Shown here piece after piece: positions 1 to 7,242 of a DNA stretch of 16,060 nucleotides. The stretch is from Deltaproteobacteria bacterium (lineage in GTDB: Bacteria > Desulfobacterota > Desulfarculia > Adiutricales > JAGVGV01), in assembly GCA_015233515.1 (NCBI GenBank), contig JADFXS010000046.1, positions 1 through 16,060 on the forward strand, in the 5' to 3' direction. How positions within the stretch are numbered: position 1 is the first letter of the stretch; each line of letters starts with the position of its first letter. Position numbers and translations under genes: made by a program. The notes beneath the pieces were generated by a model. That model did not search any database. It was not told the DNA's origin and was given only the letters and a program-made list of their open reading frames with translations.

Positions 1-88
1 GTGCGAGACTCCGCGACGAAACACAAAGAAATGCGGCAAATATGAAAACCACCGCGGCAGCATTGTTTTTGAGCTAATACGCCACTAA

Positions 89-115
89 TTTACAGCTCAA
101 TAAACGCGGTAGAAT
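89..115 (+). promoter_or_regulatory. weak candidate sigma-70-like promoter for the kinase operon
   Basis: TTTACA (89-94) and TAGAAT (110-115) resemble -35 and -10 hexamers, but the spacer is only 15 bp. They precede the kinase start at 167 by about 50 bp. No better pair was seen in 1-166, which carries no convincing gene. This is pattern matching only. Confidence 0.2.
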
Positions 116-166
116 AAAAGAATCAATGATATTCCACCAGCACACAAAACCGAAAGGAGCTTTTAG

Positions 167-2065
167 ATGAGCCGGAGCATACGGCCGCCTCTTCTTCAAA
201 AGGGCTTTATACTGAACGGGAAATGGGAAATCCTGAGCCACATAGCTACGGGCGGTAAAGGCGAGGTCTACCGAGCCAAGCAGTTGAACCTTGATCGTGA
301 AGTGGCCATAAAGATCATTTCGCCGGAATTCATCGAATCCCTTGAAGAAGATGAAGAGGAACTGAAAGCTGAAATGGGTCGTTTCAAGCGGGAAGTATTG
401 GCTATGGCCCAGGCCCGTCACCCCAACGTGTTACAGGTTTATGATTATGACAACGCCGAGTTTCAAGGCCATCAGTTCGAATACATTGCCATGGAGTACA
501 TACCCGGGTCCACTTTACGCCTTACCATGCCCGCTGAAGGTTTAGGCCACAATGAGAAAGAAATGAGTGAATGGATCGCCAAATACTTCTTTCCTGTTCT
601 CGATGGGGTGGAGGCCATACACAATCTCGGAATGGTGCATCGCGATCTTAAACCAGAAAACGTGCTTTTGGATGGCGATTCCCCGAAAATTTCAGATTTC
701 GGATTAGCCGGCGGGAAGTTCTGGGAACCTATTACGAGGAGCCACCATGCCCTCGGCACAATTATTTACATGGCTCCAGAGCAATTTTCGGATATGGGAT
801 TGACCGACGCCAGAGCCGATGTTTATGCATTGGGAAAGATCCTCTTCGAAGCCACCGCCGGGAAGATGGGCAAAGGCACTACTTTTCCTTTGCAGACCGT
901 TTCGTTGGCCGACCCGAGCACGCCCATTTTAAAACAACTGGATCAGATCATACAACAAGCCACCGCTAAAAACCCAAACGACAGATTGCCCTCGGTCAAG
1001 GAATTACGCCGTGCGCTTGAGCGTTTGTTGAATCAATTGGAGTTGGCCACGGCAGGTCATGCCGATATTTTGCTTGAAAATTCCAAGCCTAAGAAAATTA
1101 AAAATCTCTTCCCCCTGGGATTAGCCGGCATCATGGCGGTTCTTTTATTCGCCGGGGTTTATTACCATTTCAAAGGCCAATCCAATCGGACGATAACTGA
1201 GTCAGCGCCAAAGTCTCAAATGACTGCGCCTTCAGATCAACCATCGGTTCATGTGGCCGATTCTTCCCAGCTTCCTAAAGCACCAGGTTCGCAATACCTA
1301 GGTCGGGACGGCGCCTCGTTGCGTTTTGTTCCAGGTGGAAAATTCCTTCTAAAAGACGGCGCCGGTAAGGGGGCGGACAAACTGGTTTTCACGGCTTCTT
1401 TCTTTATGGACGAAAACGAAGTCACGAATCAACAATACGTGGACTTCTTAAATAAGCAGTTATCGAAAATAAAAACCGAAGAAAAAGTAGTCAGCGGAGA
1501 AGGAGGAATATGGCTGTATTTAGGTGAAATCAAGGAGGGTTATGAGCCGATTTTATATAGAGAAGGCTCGTTTATAGTTAACGGCCCGCAACATACCGCC
1601 TGCCCGGTTGTCCGGGTTACAGCTTATGGAGCCGAGGCCTATGCCCGCTTTTATGGAAGAACCCTGCCTACGGTTAGCGAGTGGCTGCATGCTGCCACCG
1701 CTCGGCATGCGGAAACCGAAAAATCTGTAACTGTGAGCTTCGGAAAGGCCGACCAACCTGAAGGCAGTATGTCATCAATGGATTCACATATGGAAAGACC
1801 TGGAACTCCAATCCCGCCAAAACTTGTTGACATCACACCCTCACCGGTGGGCCAAACCCCACCCAATGAATATGGCATTATTGGTCTGGATGCTAACATC
1901 AGTGAATGGGCTGTTGAATCCATGGGAAACATAGGAAAGGTTCGTTATCTTATCATCGGGGGTGTGGAAGGTGGGCTGGCGGCGCCTTCATCGCGAGCAA
2001 TTGAAAGAAATCCCTGGGAAGCCTTTGGAACCGTTGGGTTCCGTACGATTTTCCGTGTGGATTAG
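167..2065 (+). CDS. Membrane-anchored Ser/Thr protein kinase fused to an FGE-sulfatase-like domain
   Basis: Hanks-type Ser/Thr kinase of 632 aa, predicted to phosphorylate proteins at the cytoplasmic face of the inner membrane. The kinase domain covers about residues 20-290: glycine loop IATGGKGEVYRAK (26-38), Lys49 in AIKI, HRDLKPEN with Asp160, DFG at 177-179 and APE at 203-205. All key catalytic residues are present. One hydrophobic segment (about 313-334) should place the C-terminal half outside the cytoplasm. Residues about 385-631 match the FGE-sulfatase/SUMF1 family (FVPGGKF, DENEVTNQQYVDFLN, GRTLPTVSEW, YGIIGLDANISEWA, GTVGFR). The protein has a single cysteine (479) and none in the C-terminal part where catalytic FGEs carry their cysteines, so the domain is probably a binding or sensing module. 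The start is backed by AAAGGAG 8-10 nt upstream. The phosphoesterase gene follows after 3 bp, suggesting co-translation. Substrates are unknown. Confidence 0.92.
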   Translation: MSRSIRPPLLQKGFILNGKWEILSHIATGGKGEVYRAKQLNLDREVAIKIISPEFIESLEEDEEELKAEMGRFKREVLAMAQARHPNVLQVYDYDNAEFQGHQFEYIAMEYIPGSTLRLTMPAEGLGHNEKEMSEWIAKYFFPVLDGVEAIHNLGMVHRDLKPENVLLDGDSPKISDFGLAGGKFWEPITRSHHALGTIIYMAPEQFSDMGLTDARADVYALGKILFEATAGKMGKGTTFPLQTVSLADPSTPILKQLDQIIQQATAKNPNDRLPSVKELRRALERLLNQLELATAGHADILLENSKPKKIKNLFPLGLAGIMAVLLFAGVYYHFKGQSNRTITESAPKSQMTAPSDQPSVHVADSSQLPKAPGSQYLGRDGASLRFVPGGKFLLKDGAGKGADKLVFTASFFMDENEVTNQQYVDFLNKQLSKIKTEEKVVSGEGGIWLYLGEIKEGYEPILYREGSFIVNGPQHTACPVVRVTAYGAEAYARFYGRTLPTVSEWLHAATARHAETEKSVTVSFGKADQPEGSMSSMDSHMERPGTPIPPKLVDITPSPVGQTPPNEYGIIGLDANISEWAVESMGNIGKVRYLIIGGVEGGLAAPSSRAIERNPWEAFGTVGFRTIFRVD

Positions 2066-2068
2066 ATA

Positions 2069-2782
2069 GTGCCGGCGTCATCGATTCCGCATGGCCCTTT
2101 GTCACGGATAGGCGTAATATCAGGTATACATAGTAATCTCCCGGCGCTGCAAATCGCCTTGCAGGTTTTGAAGGAAGAAAAAGTTGAAAACATAGTGCTT
2201 TGCGGGGATATTGTCGGTTATGGGGACTCGCCCAATGAATGTTGCGAAATGATCCGCGCGCTCAATTGTCCAGTGGTGGTCGGTAATCATGACCGGGCGG
2301 TCGCAGGCCTCACCGAGTACAAATACTCATTCAGCTCCGGCGCAGTAGCGGGCATCGAATACACAAAGCGTTTAATCACAGCTGCAAATCGTGCTTGGTT
2401 AAAAAGGCTCCCGCTCATTTATAAGCAAGATGATCTCGTTTTTGTTCATGCCACTCCCAAGCATCCCGACAGGTGGCATTATCTGAAGCTCGGACCTGCC
2501 CACGAAAATACGATGTGGGAAGATTTATATAGTAATTTTAGGCATTTTCAAGGAGAAATTTGCTTTATTGGGCATTCCCATACACCGGCTCTGTTCTTGG
2601 AAATCGATCCGAAGCAGATAAAAGTGATAACGCCGGATAAACCATTTTATCAACTCGGTGGCCACCGAGCCATTGTGGACGTCGGCAGTGTCGGTCATCC
2701 GCGAGACCAATCAAATATAGCAAGCTTAGTTATCTGTGATCGTGAAGAGAGGACAGTTCATTTCAAACACTTTTTTATATAG
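2069..2782 (+). CDS. Calcineurin-like metallophosphoesterase with an altered first metal-binding motif
   Basis: Cytoplasmic metallophosphoesterase of 237 aa; the family hydrolyses phosphomono- or phosphodiesters using two metal ions. Visible motifs are GDIVGYGDSPNE (46-57), GNHD (72-75), VHATP (His127) and GHSHTP (168-173). The first motif, usually S-D-x-H, reads ISGIHSN, so Gly19 replaces the expected metal-ligand Asp; a single GAT-to-GGT change at 2123-2125 would explain it. Activity may therefore be reduced or lost. The start is GTG, 3 bp after the kinase stop, with no strong ribosome site of its own, so translational coupling to the kinase is likely. A role as counterpart of the kinase is a guess from context. 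Its last 25 bp overlap the end of the convergent histidine kinase gene. Confidence 0.87.
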   Translation: MPASSIPHGPLSRIGVISGIHSNLPALQIALQVLKEEKVENIVLCGDIVGYGDSPNECCEMIRALNCPVVVGNHDRAVAGLTEYKYSFSSGAVAGIEYTKRLITAANRAWLKRLPLIYKQDDLVFVHATPKHPDRWHYLKLGPAHENTMWEDLYSNFRHFQGEICFIGHSHTPALFLEIDPKQIKVITPDKPFYQLGGHRAIVDVGSVGHPRDQSNIASLVICDREERTVHFKHFFI

Positions 2783-4581
2783 TATCTGGGGAGACGGACT
2801 ATAAAGTCTGTCCCATCTTTCCCGCTGGAGTTGACTTGGATATCCCCCCCATTCGCCTTTGTGAAAAGTAAGGCGATGGTGGTTCCCAGCCCAGTCCCTC
2901 CACGTCCATGTTTAGTCGTATTGTATTTTTCAAAGATAGTTTTCAGCCTTTCCGGCGGTATGGGCGCGCCGTAATTATGAATACTCACGCAGATAAATCG
3001 GTCCTGGTTGTACATTTTAATATTGATCGGCCCATCATGATGTTCCCAGGCGTTTTTAATCAAATTTTTGAAGACTCGCTGCATTTTTTCAGGATCGTGT
3101 GGTACTGTTGAGTTAATTTCCGGGGAGATGGACAACTCACTGATTAATTCTTTATCAGGGCACTCTCCTTTGAGAGCGTTACGTGCTTCGTTGATAGACG
3201 CTTCCAACGTTATAGTCAGCTCCATCTCGATAGTCCAGAGTTCAATTTTTCCCATTTCATATTTCTGAACTTCTCTAGTCATGTCTAAAACTAGATTTAA
3301 CGTTTGTGCGCTTTCTCTTATAATAGATAGATATTCGCTCCTAGTTTGATCGTCGAGAAAAGGTCCTTTTTCGATCAACAGCTGCGAAAAACCCAAAATC
3401 GGATTAAGAGGACTTTTAATCTCGTGGCGTATGAATGATTCCCACTCATTCTTAAGTTTAGCCAACTCTTTTTCATGGGAAATATCGCGAAAGGTTTCGA
3501 CCGCTCCGACTATATTACGATTTTCGTCCCTTAAAAATTGAACATTCTTCCTGATGGGGATAGTGAGGCCGTTTGGTAAATCCAGGATATCTTCAACGTC
3601 GCGGATGGCCTCTTCGGTTCCAACACCTTGCAAGCGACATATTTTCCGGCAATCATCCGAGTTAATCAATGAGGTGCAGTTGAGACCTATTATTTTTTCG
3701 GGAGGCAAACTTAATAGGTTGATAAGCCTTTGGTTGGCCAGAGTAATTCGACAGTTTGCATCAACCGCTAAAAGGTATTCACTTTGAGCGTCCATTATGG
3801 CCTGGAGCTTGTTTTTTTCTTGCTCTTGAAGGTTGATGGCCGTGATGAGCGAGGTCGCCATATGGTTGAAACCTTCAGCCATGACCCCGATCTCGTCATT
3901 GGCTCCATCCTTGGCCCTGATCGAGTAATTACCACCAGCCAGCAAAGCGGAAGTTTGTGATAATTTTTTAATTCTACGAATGACCAGATGATTTAAAGAT
4001 AGGAAAAGGGCGGCAATCAGAATAACCCAGGCGGTAGACCCGGCGATAATGACGGTATATTTAAGCATGTTTAGATCTTCGTTGAGGTCGGCTAATTGCA
4101 TTATGGCGATTAGAGATCCCCTATAAGTTTCGTGGTCAAAAACAGGAAAAGCCAGGGCCCATGCGTCTGATTCCTTAATTCTCATCAGCGTTAATTCTCT
4201 ACTTTTAACCAGAACTGCAATCTTATCCTTAAGGAGTTCCTCAGGCTGTGCCAATTTTAAAAATTCGCCTTTATGATCAACCAGAAACAATTTTAAAATC
4301 TCAGGCCGTTGACTTATATATTTATCAATGTACTCCTTGAAATTTTGGTTAGCAGTGGCTTCATCATTTTGGGCCGCGGTGAGAATTTCATTTGTTGCTG
4401 ACGCAGAGAAATGAGATTGCTGCTTGGCGGCCATGTTTTTCAGGTGGTTGGTTAGGAGGGTGTGAAGAATAATTTCTTGAGCGATTAAGGAAACCAATCC
4501 GGTAAAAAACACTATCAGGAAAACTTTAAAACGTATGGAACTATAGGGACGATAAGAAGGGCCTTTATTTTCGATCGCCAC
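2758..4581 (-). CDS. Orphan membrane sensor histidine kinase (HAMP-PAS-HisKA-HATPase)
   Basis: Two-component sensor kinase of 607 aa at the inner membrane. Order: TM1 about 17-40; extracytoplasmic sensor about 41-174; TM2 about 175-197; HAMP about 198-250; PAS about 258-370; dimerisation/phosphoacceptor helix with FIRHEIKSPLNP (His386); ATPase domain with N-box NLIKNAWEH (506-514) and G2-type GRGGTGLG (559-566). The G1 box reads HNYGAPIP, lacking the usual leading Asp, a variant I believe is tolerated in some kinases. The PAS domain carries Cys302, Cys311 and Cys315. The GTG start has AGGAG about 8 nt upstream, and no other usual start exists upstream in frame. No response regulator is encoded nearby, so the partner is elsewhere. 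It converges on the phosphoesterase with a 25-bp overlap. The signal sensed is unknown. Confidence 0.92.
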   Translation of the reverse strand: MAIENKGPSYRPYSSIRFKVFLIVFFTGLVSLIAQEIILHTLLTNHLKNMAAKQQSHFSASATNEILTAAQNDEATANQNFKEYIDKYISQRPEILKLFLVDHKGEFLKLAQPEELLKDKIAVLVKSRELTLMRIKESDAWALAFPVFDHETYRGSLIAIMQLADLNEDLNMLKYTVIIAGSTAWVILIAALFLSLNHLVIRRIKKLSQTSALLAGGNYSIRAKDGANDEIGVMAEGFNHMATSLITAINLQEQEKNKLQAIMDAQSEYLLAVDANCRITLANQRLINLLSLPPEKIIGLNCTSLINSDDCRKICRLQGVGTEEAIRDVEDILDLPNGLTIPIRKNVQFLRDENRNIVGAVETFRDISHEKELAKLKNEWESFIRHEIKSPLNPILGFSQLLIEKGPFLDDQTRSEYLSIIRESAQTLNLVLDMTREVQKYEMGKIELWTIEMELTITLEASINEARNALKGECPDKELISELSISPEINSTVPHDPEKMQRVFKNLIKNAWEHHDGPINIKMYNQDRFICVSIHNYGAPIPPERLKTIFEKYNTTKHGRGGTGLGTTIALLFTKANGGDIQVNSSGKDGTDFIVRLPRYYIKKCLK

Positions 4582-4729
4582 GGGAGCAACTCCTACCTGG
4601 TTTTGAGTCGTGATTATGCGACGTAAGCCTTGATTTCCTCGTTTTTCAACCTTGACGCCGCCTTGAAACAGATCTTCGACTTTGAACCTATTGGGATAGT
4701 GTTTTTTTCAATTTCTTAAATCCCTCAAG

Positions 4730-4864
4730 TTAAACCTGCCAATTGCATACATCATTTTCGACGTTTTTCATGTCGTAAATGGACAGCAGGCCCAACGTGT
4801 TGACAATAATAAACAGAATACCGAAGCCAATCCCGATCTGAGCTCACAATTTAAATTTTTTCAT
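4730..4864 (-). pseudogene. N-terminal remnant of a methyl-accepting chemotaxis protein
   Basis: Reading the minus strand from an ATG at 4864 gives MKKFKL, an in-frame TGA, then AQIGIGFGILFIIVNTLG and LLSIYDMKNVEND, ending at TAA (4730-4732). A short basic start, a first transmembrane helix and a MKNVE-type segment are typical of chemotaxis receptor N-termini. The ATG has a good GGGGAG ribosome site, and the TGA may once have been TGG (Trp). No ligand-binding, HAMP or signalling domain remains in the 150 bp before the histidine kinase, so the gene is cut short as well as interrupted. Assignment rests on about 44 codons and is moderate. Confidence 0.55.
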
Positions 4865-5077
4865 GCCCACTCCCCGTCTCGCGCGTTAGAGCCAAGTTTG
4901 ATTACTCAACAAGTGTCATGAGTTTGAACGGAAATTATACACCATCATTCCGGGTTTCGCCGCCTCATTCCGGAAGACGCTGAAAAATTAGAGTTAGTGT
5001 TGGAATTGCGCTGGGCGGACTTGGCCGCCCCGAGGATAGAGAGAAACCGGATTATCATTAGGGATGCGGAGGTCGGA
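4865..5077. other. Intergenic stretch between the receptor remnant and the ZraP-like gene
   Basis: No confident gene. It holds a GGGCGG-N6-CCGCCC inverted repeat (5013-5030), downstream of the ZraP-like gene on the minus strand but without an adjacent T-run, so it is a poor rho-independent terminator. A TCATTCCGG motif occurs twice (near 4953 and 4969). The plus strand has an open frame reading FRRLIPEDAEKLELVLELRW from about 4955. It looks protein-like but continues into antisense of the next gene and cannot be assigned. Confidence 0.4.
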
Positions 5078-5548
5078 TCACTGGCTGTAATCCATGCCGT
5101 GACCCATGTCACCCATCATCATGCCCGGGCCGCCCATGCCATCGCGCATACCCTGCCCATGCATCTCGCCGCCGGGCATGCCCCGATAGGATTGGGGCTG
5201 CCAGTCGGGATTGGCTTTCTTGTAATCGATGATGGCCGCTAACCTCTTCTGGGCCATTTCGTTGTGCAGCTTGGTGATCTCTCCCTGCAGGGCCTTGGCC
5301 TTGGTCTCATCGACGGGCGAGGCGCTCAGAAGATTCCGCAGTTCCAAGCGCTTTTGCTGCATGTCCGTGCGAAGTTTGGACGTTTCCTCATAGAACTTGC
5401 TCCCTGGTCCAAAGGGTTCCGCGTTCTGTGCCATGGCGGGTCCTGAACCCATGCCGCTGCCGAAACCGTGCATCTGGGCCTGGGCTACCCCCACGGCCAC
5501 CAGGAAAGTGGCCACGATAGCCAGAATAAAAAGAGTCTTGTTGGTCAT
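5078..5548 (-). CDS. ZraP/Spy/CpxP-like periplasmic Met/His-rich stress protein
   Basis: Small exported protein of 156 aa. Residues 1-24 form a signal peptide with a likely cut after AQA. The mature part has a Gly/Met-rich stretch (about 26-40), a helical, charged core (about 50-112; FYEETSKLRTDMQQKRLELR and LQGEITKLHNEMAQKRLAA) and a tail rich in Met, Gly and His (about 120-156; MHGQGMRDGMGG, MMMGDMGHGM). This layout matches the ZraP/CpxP/Spy (LTXXQ-like) superfamily of periplasmic chaperones and metal-binding stress proteins; the tail could bind soft metals such as copper or zinc. The start has a near-perfect AAGGAGGATC ribosome site. A strong sigma-54 promoter lies 44-60 bp upstream, as known for E. 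coli zraP. It is divergent from the RND efflux operon. Which metal or stress it responds to cannot be read from sequence. Confidence 0.82.
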   Translation of the reverse strand: MTNKTLFILAIVATFLVAVGVAQAQMHGFGSGMGSGPAMAQNAEPFGPGSKFYEETSKLRTDMQQKRLELRNLLSASPVDETKAKALQGEITKLHNEMAQKRLAAIIDYKKANPDWQPQSYRGMPGGEMHGQGMRDGMGGPGMMMGDMGHGMDYSQ

Positions 5549-5591
5549 TTTATGATCCTCCTTGTTTGGTTCGAGTCATGGCTTAATGTAC

Positions 5592-5608
5592 AGCAACCGG
5601 CGTGCCAA
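5592..5608 (-). promoter_or_regulatory. Sigma-54 (RpoN) -24/-12 promoter of the ZraP-like gene
   Basis: The minus strand reads TTGGCACGCCGGTTGCT: the -24 element TTGGCACG, four bases, then the -12 element TTGCT, with the invariant GG and GC exactly 10 bp apart. Transcription should start near 5581, giving a leader of about 33 nt before the ATG at 5548. Sigma-54 promoters need an AAA+ activator bound upstream. Candidate sites are the imperfect palindrome at 5634-5648 (ATAAC-N5-GTTAT) and GACCGGTC at 5680-5687, about 100 bp upstream of the predicted start. Confidence 0.8.
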
Positions 5609-6066
5609 GTAGAAATCAGGGAATGTGATGAAAATAACTAGTTGTTATCAAAGAAAAACAATTCGCGGCTCTCTATAGTGACCGGTCTACCCTACGACCT
5701 CAGCCCATGCCATTGGATGATTAATCCTCAAGATGAGTGGCTGGTGTAAAATAATTAGACAGGTGGGAGCACGAATCGTTCATGAGCCAAAAAGCCAAAC
5801 TGCTGTTGACACCGGCCAGGGCGATAATGTCGAGGGTTCCCGGGCCGTCCATTGGTTTACCCATCAGTTCTGAAATTTTTCAGGTTTTTCTTTTGACAGT
5901 GCTATATATTCAAGGTGAGAATAAGAACTGACAACCTTGGCCATCAGAGTGCTCCATGCCAATATGGAGCAAAGCAACCCTAATCCACCACTAGGCCGCG
6001 AAAAAGGCAATTTATGCGCCTCGTTTCCCGAATGTGGTGATTTACCAAACAAACGGTGATGTGCTT
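5609..6066. other. Regulatory gap between the ZraP-like gene and the divergent RND operon
   Basis: No convincing gene on either strand; short open frames here lack ribosome sites and recognisable content. It should hold the activator site for the sigma-54 promoter and the promoter of the efflux operon. For the latter, TTGACA at 5893-5898 with GAGAAT at 5917-5922 (18-bp spacer) is a weak sigma-70 candidate. TTGG-N10-GC at 5937-5952 is a poor sigma-54-like alternative. A hairpin or operator-like repeat follows at 5950-5971. Confidence 0.4.
5950..5971. repeat. Perfect 8-bp inverted repeat upstream of the RND operon (candidate operator)
   Basis: TGCTCCAT, a 6-bp spacer GCCAAT, then ATGGAGCA: a perfect 8-bp-arm inverted repeat 96 bp before the adaptor start. 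It lies just downstream of the candidate TTGACA/GAGAAT promoter. Size and place fit the operator of a dimeric repressor, as is common upstream of RND pumps, or a leader hairpin. No regulator gene is adjacent. Confidence 0.45.
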
Positions 6067-7242
6067 ATGTCCATGGGTGTTCGTAATCCAGCGATAATTT
6101 TGTCACTGTTCGTCTTGGCGACTTTATTGGCCGGCTGCCAGGCCTCGCCGGTCGCCCCGCCGCCCGAAATTGTCGAGGTATCCGCGGTCCAGGTTCAGGC
6201 CCGGACTATCCCGGTACCCCTGACATACATCGGTCTGACGGAAAGCTCCCGCCTGGTGGAAATCCGGGCTCGAGTGGAAGGCATTATCATGGAGCGCACT
6301 TTCACCGAAGGTAAAAAAGTGGAAAAAGGGGCGCTCCTTTTTCGCCTGGATCCCAAACCCCTGGAAACGGCCCTGGAAAACAGCCGGGGTTTATTGGCCC
6401 AGGAAGAATCCAAATTGGCCAACGCCAAGCGGGTGCTTCAACGGCTGAAATCATTGATTACCGAAAACGCCGTCAGCCAGAAAGATTTGGATGAGGCGAT
6501 TTTTAGTGAACAGAATTACCTGGCTTCGGTAAAATCGGCCAAGGCCAAAGTAAGGGAGGCCGAACTCAACCTGGGCTATGCCACCATCACCGCTCCGCTC
6601 ATCGGGATCATCGGCCGGGCGCAAAAGCCTGAAGGCAGTCTGGTTTCCACCGGTACGGACAGCCTGCTCACCACCATTTCCCAACTGGACCCGATTTACG
6701 CGAATTTTTCCGTTTCCGCCAAGGAACTCTTAAAATTAGACCAGGAAGCGGAGAGCAAACGGATAATTTTTCCGCCGGAAGGCAAATTCGACGTGGAACT
6801 CAGCCTGGAGAACGGCCTGGTTTATCCGCAAACCGGCCAGCTCAATTTTGCCGAACCGAGTGTCAGCCCCGAGACCGGAACCATGAAATTTCGAGCCGAA
6901 TTCCCCAATCCGGACAAATCACTGGTCCCCGGTCTCTTTGTTCGGATCAAACTCAAGGGCGCCGAGCGTCCGAACGCCATCACCGTGCCGCAGCGGTCGG
7001 TTCTTCAAGGCCAGAAGGGTAAATTCGTATATGTGGTCGACAAATCCTCCAAAGCGGAACTGCGCCTGGTGGAAGTCGGCGACTGGTATGATCAGGACTG
7101 GATTATCCATTCCGGGGTCACGGCCGGCGACTTGGTGGTGGTGGACGGCGCGATAAAACTGCAGCCCGGCGCCGCGCTCAAGGTTTCGGCCGCGATTCCG
7201 GCCCCTTCAGGGTCTCCAAACCCGAAAACGGGAAGCAAGTAA
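6067..7242 (+). CDS. RND efflux periplasmic adaptor (membrane fusion protein), lipoprotein
   Basis: Adaptor of a tripartite RND efflux pump, about 391 aa from the ATG at 6067 (an upstream GTG at 6034 and an ATG at 6073 are alternatives). The chosen start gives a compact lipoprotein signal ending in the lipobox LLAGC (Cys24), so the protein should be anchored to the inner membrane and face the periplasm. It shows the family order: beta-barrel/lipoyl strand (VSAVQVQARTIPVPLTYIG, RARVEGIIMERTFTEGKKV, KGALLFRLDP), alpha-helical hairpin (about 95-155), second lipoyl half (LGYATITAPLIGIIGR) and a beta-barrel and membrane-proximal domain (PGLFVRIKLKGAE, AITVPQRSVLQGQKGKFVYVV). The ribosome site is weak (GGTGAT). 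The stop overlaps the pump start by 1 bp (TAATG), showing translational coupling. Most similar to AcrA/MexA-type adaptors of HAE1 pumps. Confidence 0.92.
   Translation: MSMGVRNPAIILSLFVLATLLAGCQASPVAPPPEIVEVSAVQVQARTIPVPLTYIGLTESSRLVEIRARVEGIIMERTFTEGKKVEKGALLFRLDPKPLETALENSRGLLAQEESKLANAKRVLQRLKSLITENAVSQKDLDEAIFSEQNYLASVKSAKAKVREAELNLGYATITAPLIGIIGRAQKPEGSLVSTGTDSLLTTISQLDPIYANFSVSAKELLKLDQEAESKRIIFPPEGKFDVELSLENGLVYPQTGQLNFAEPSVSPETGTMKFRAEFPNPDKSLVPGLFVRIKLKGAERPNAITVPQRSVLQGQKGKFVYVVDKSSKAELRLVEVGDWYDQDWIIHSGVTAGDLVVVDGAIKLQPGAALKVSAAIPAPSGSPNPKTGSK

Noticed and set aside
5013..5030. GGGCGG-N6-CCGCCC repeat as terminator of the ZraP-like gene
   Set aside because: No T-run follows on the minus strand; the stem is only 6 bp.
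4997..5242. Plus-strand frame running from LELRWADLAAPR into antisense of the ZraP-like gene
   Set aside because: Its His/Ala-rich second half is the complement of the Met/His tail of the real gene. The first part looks protein-like but could not be tied to any family.
5864..6052. 62-codon minus-strand frame in the RND upstream gap
   Set aside because: No ribosome site, no recognisable content, and it covers the candidate promoter and palindrome of the efflux operon.
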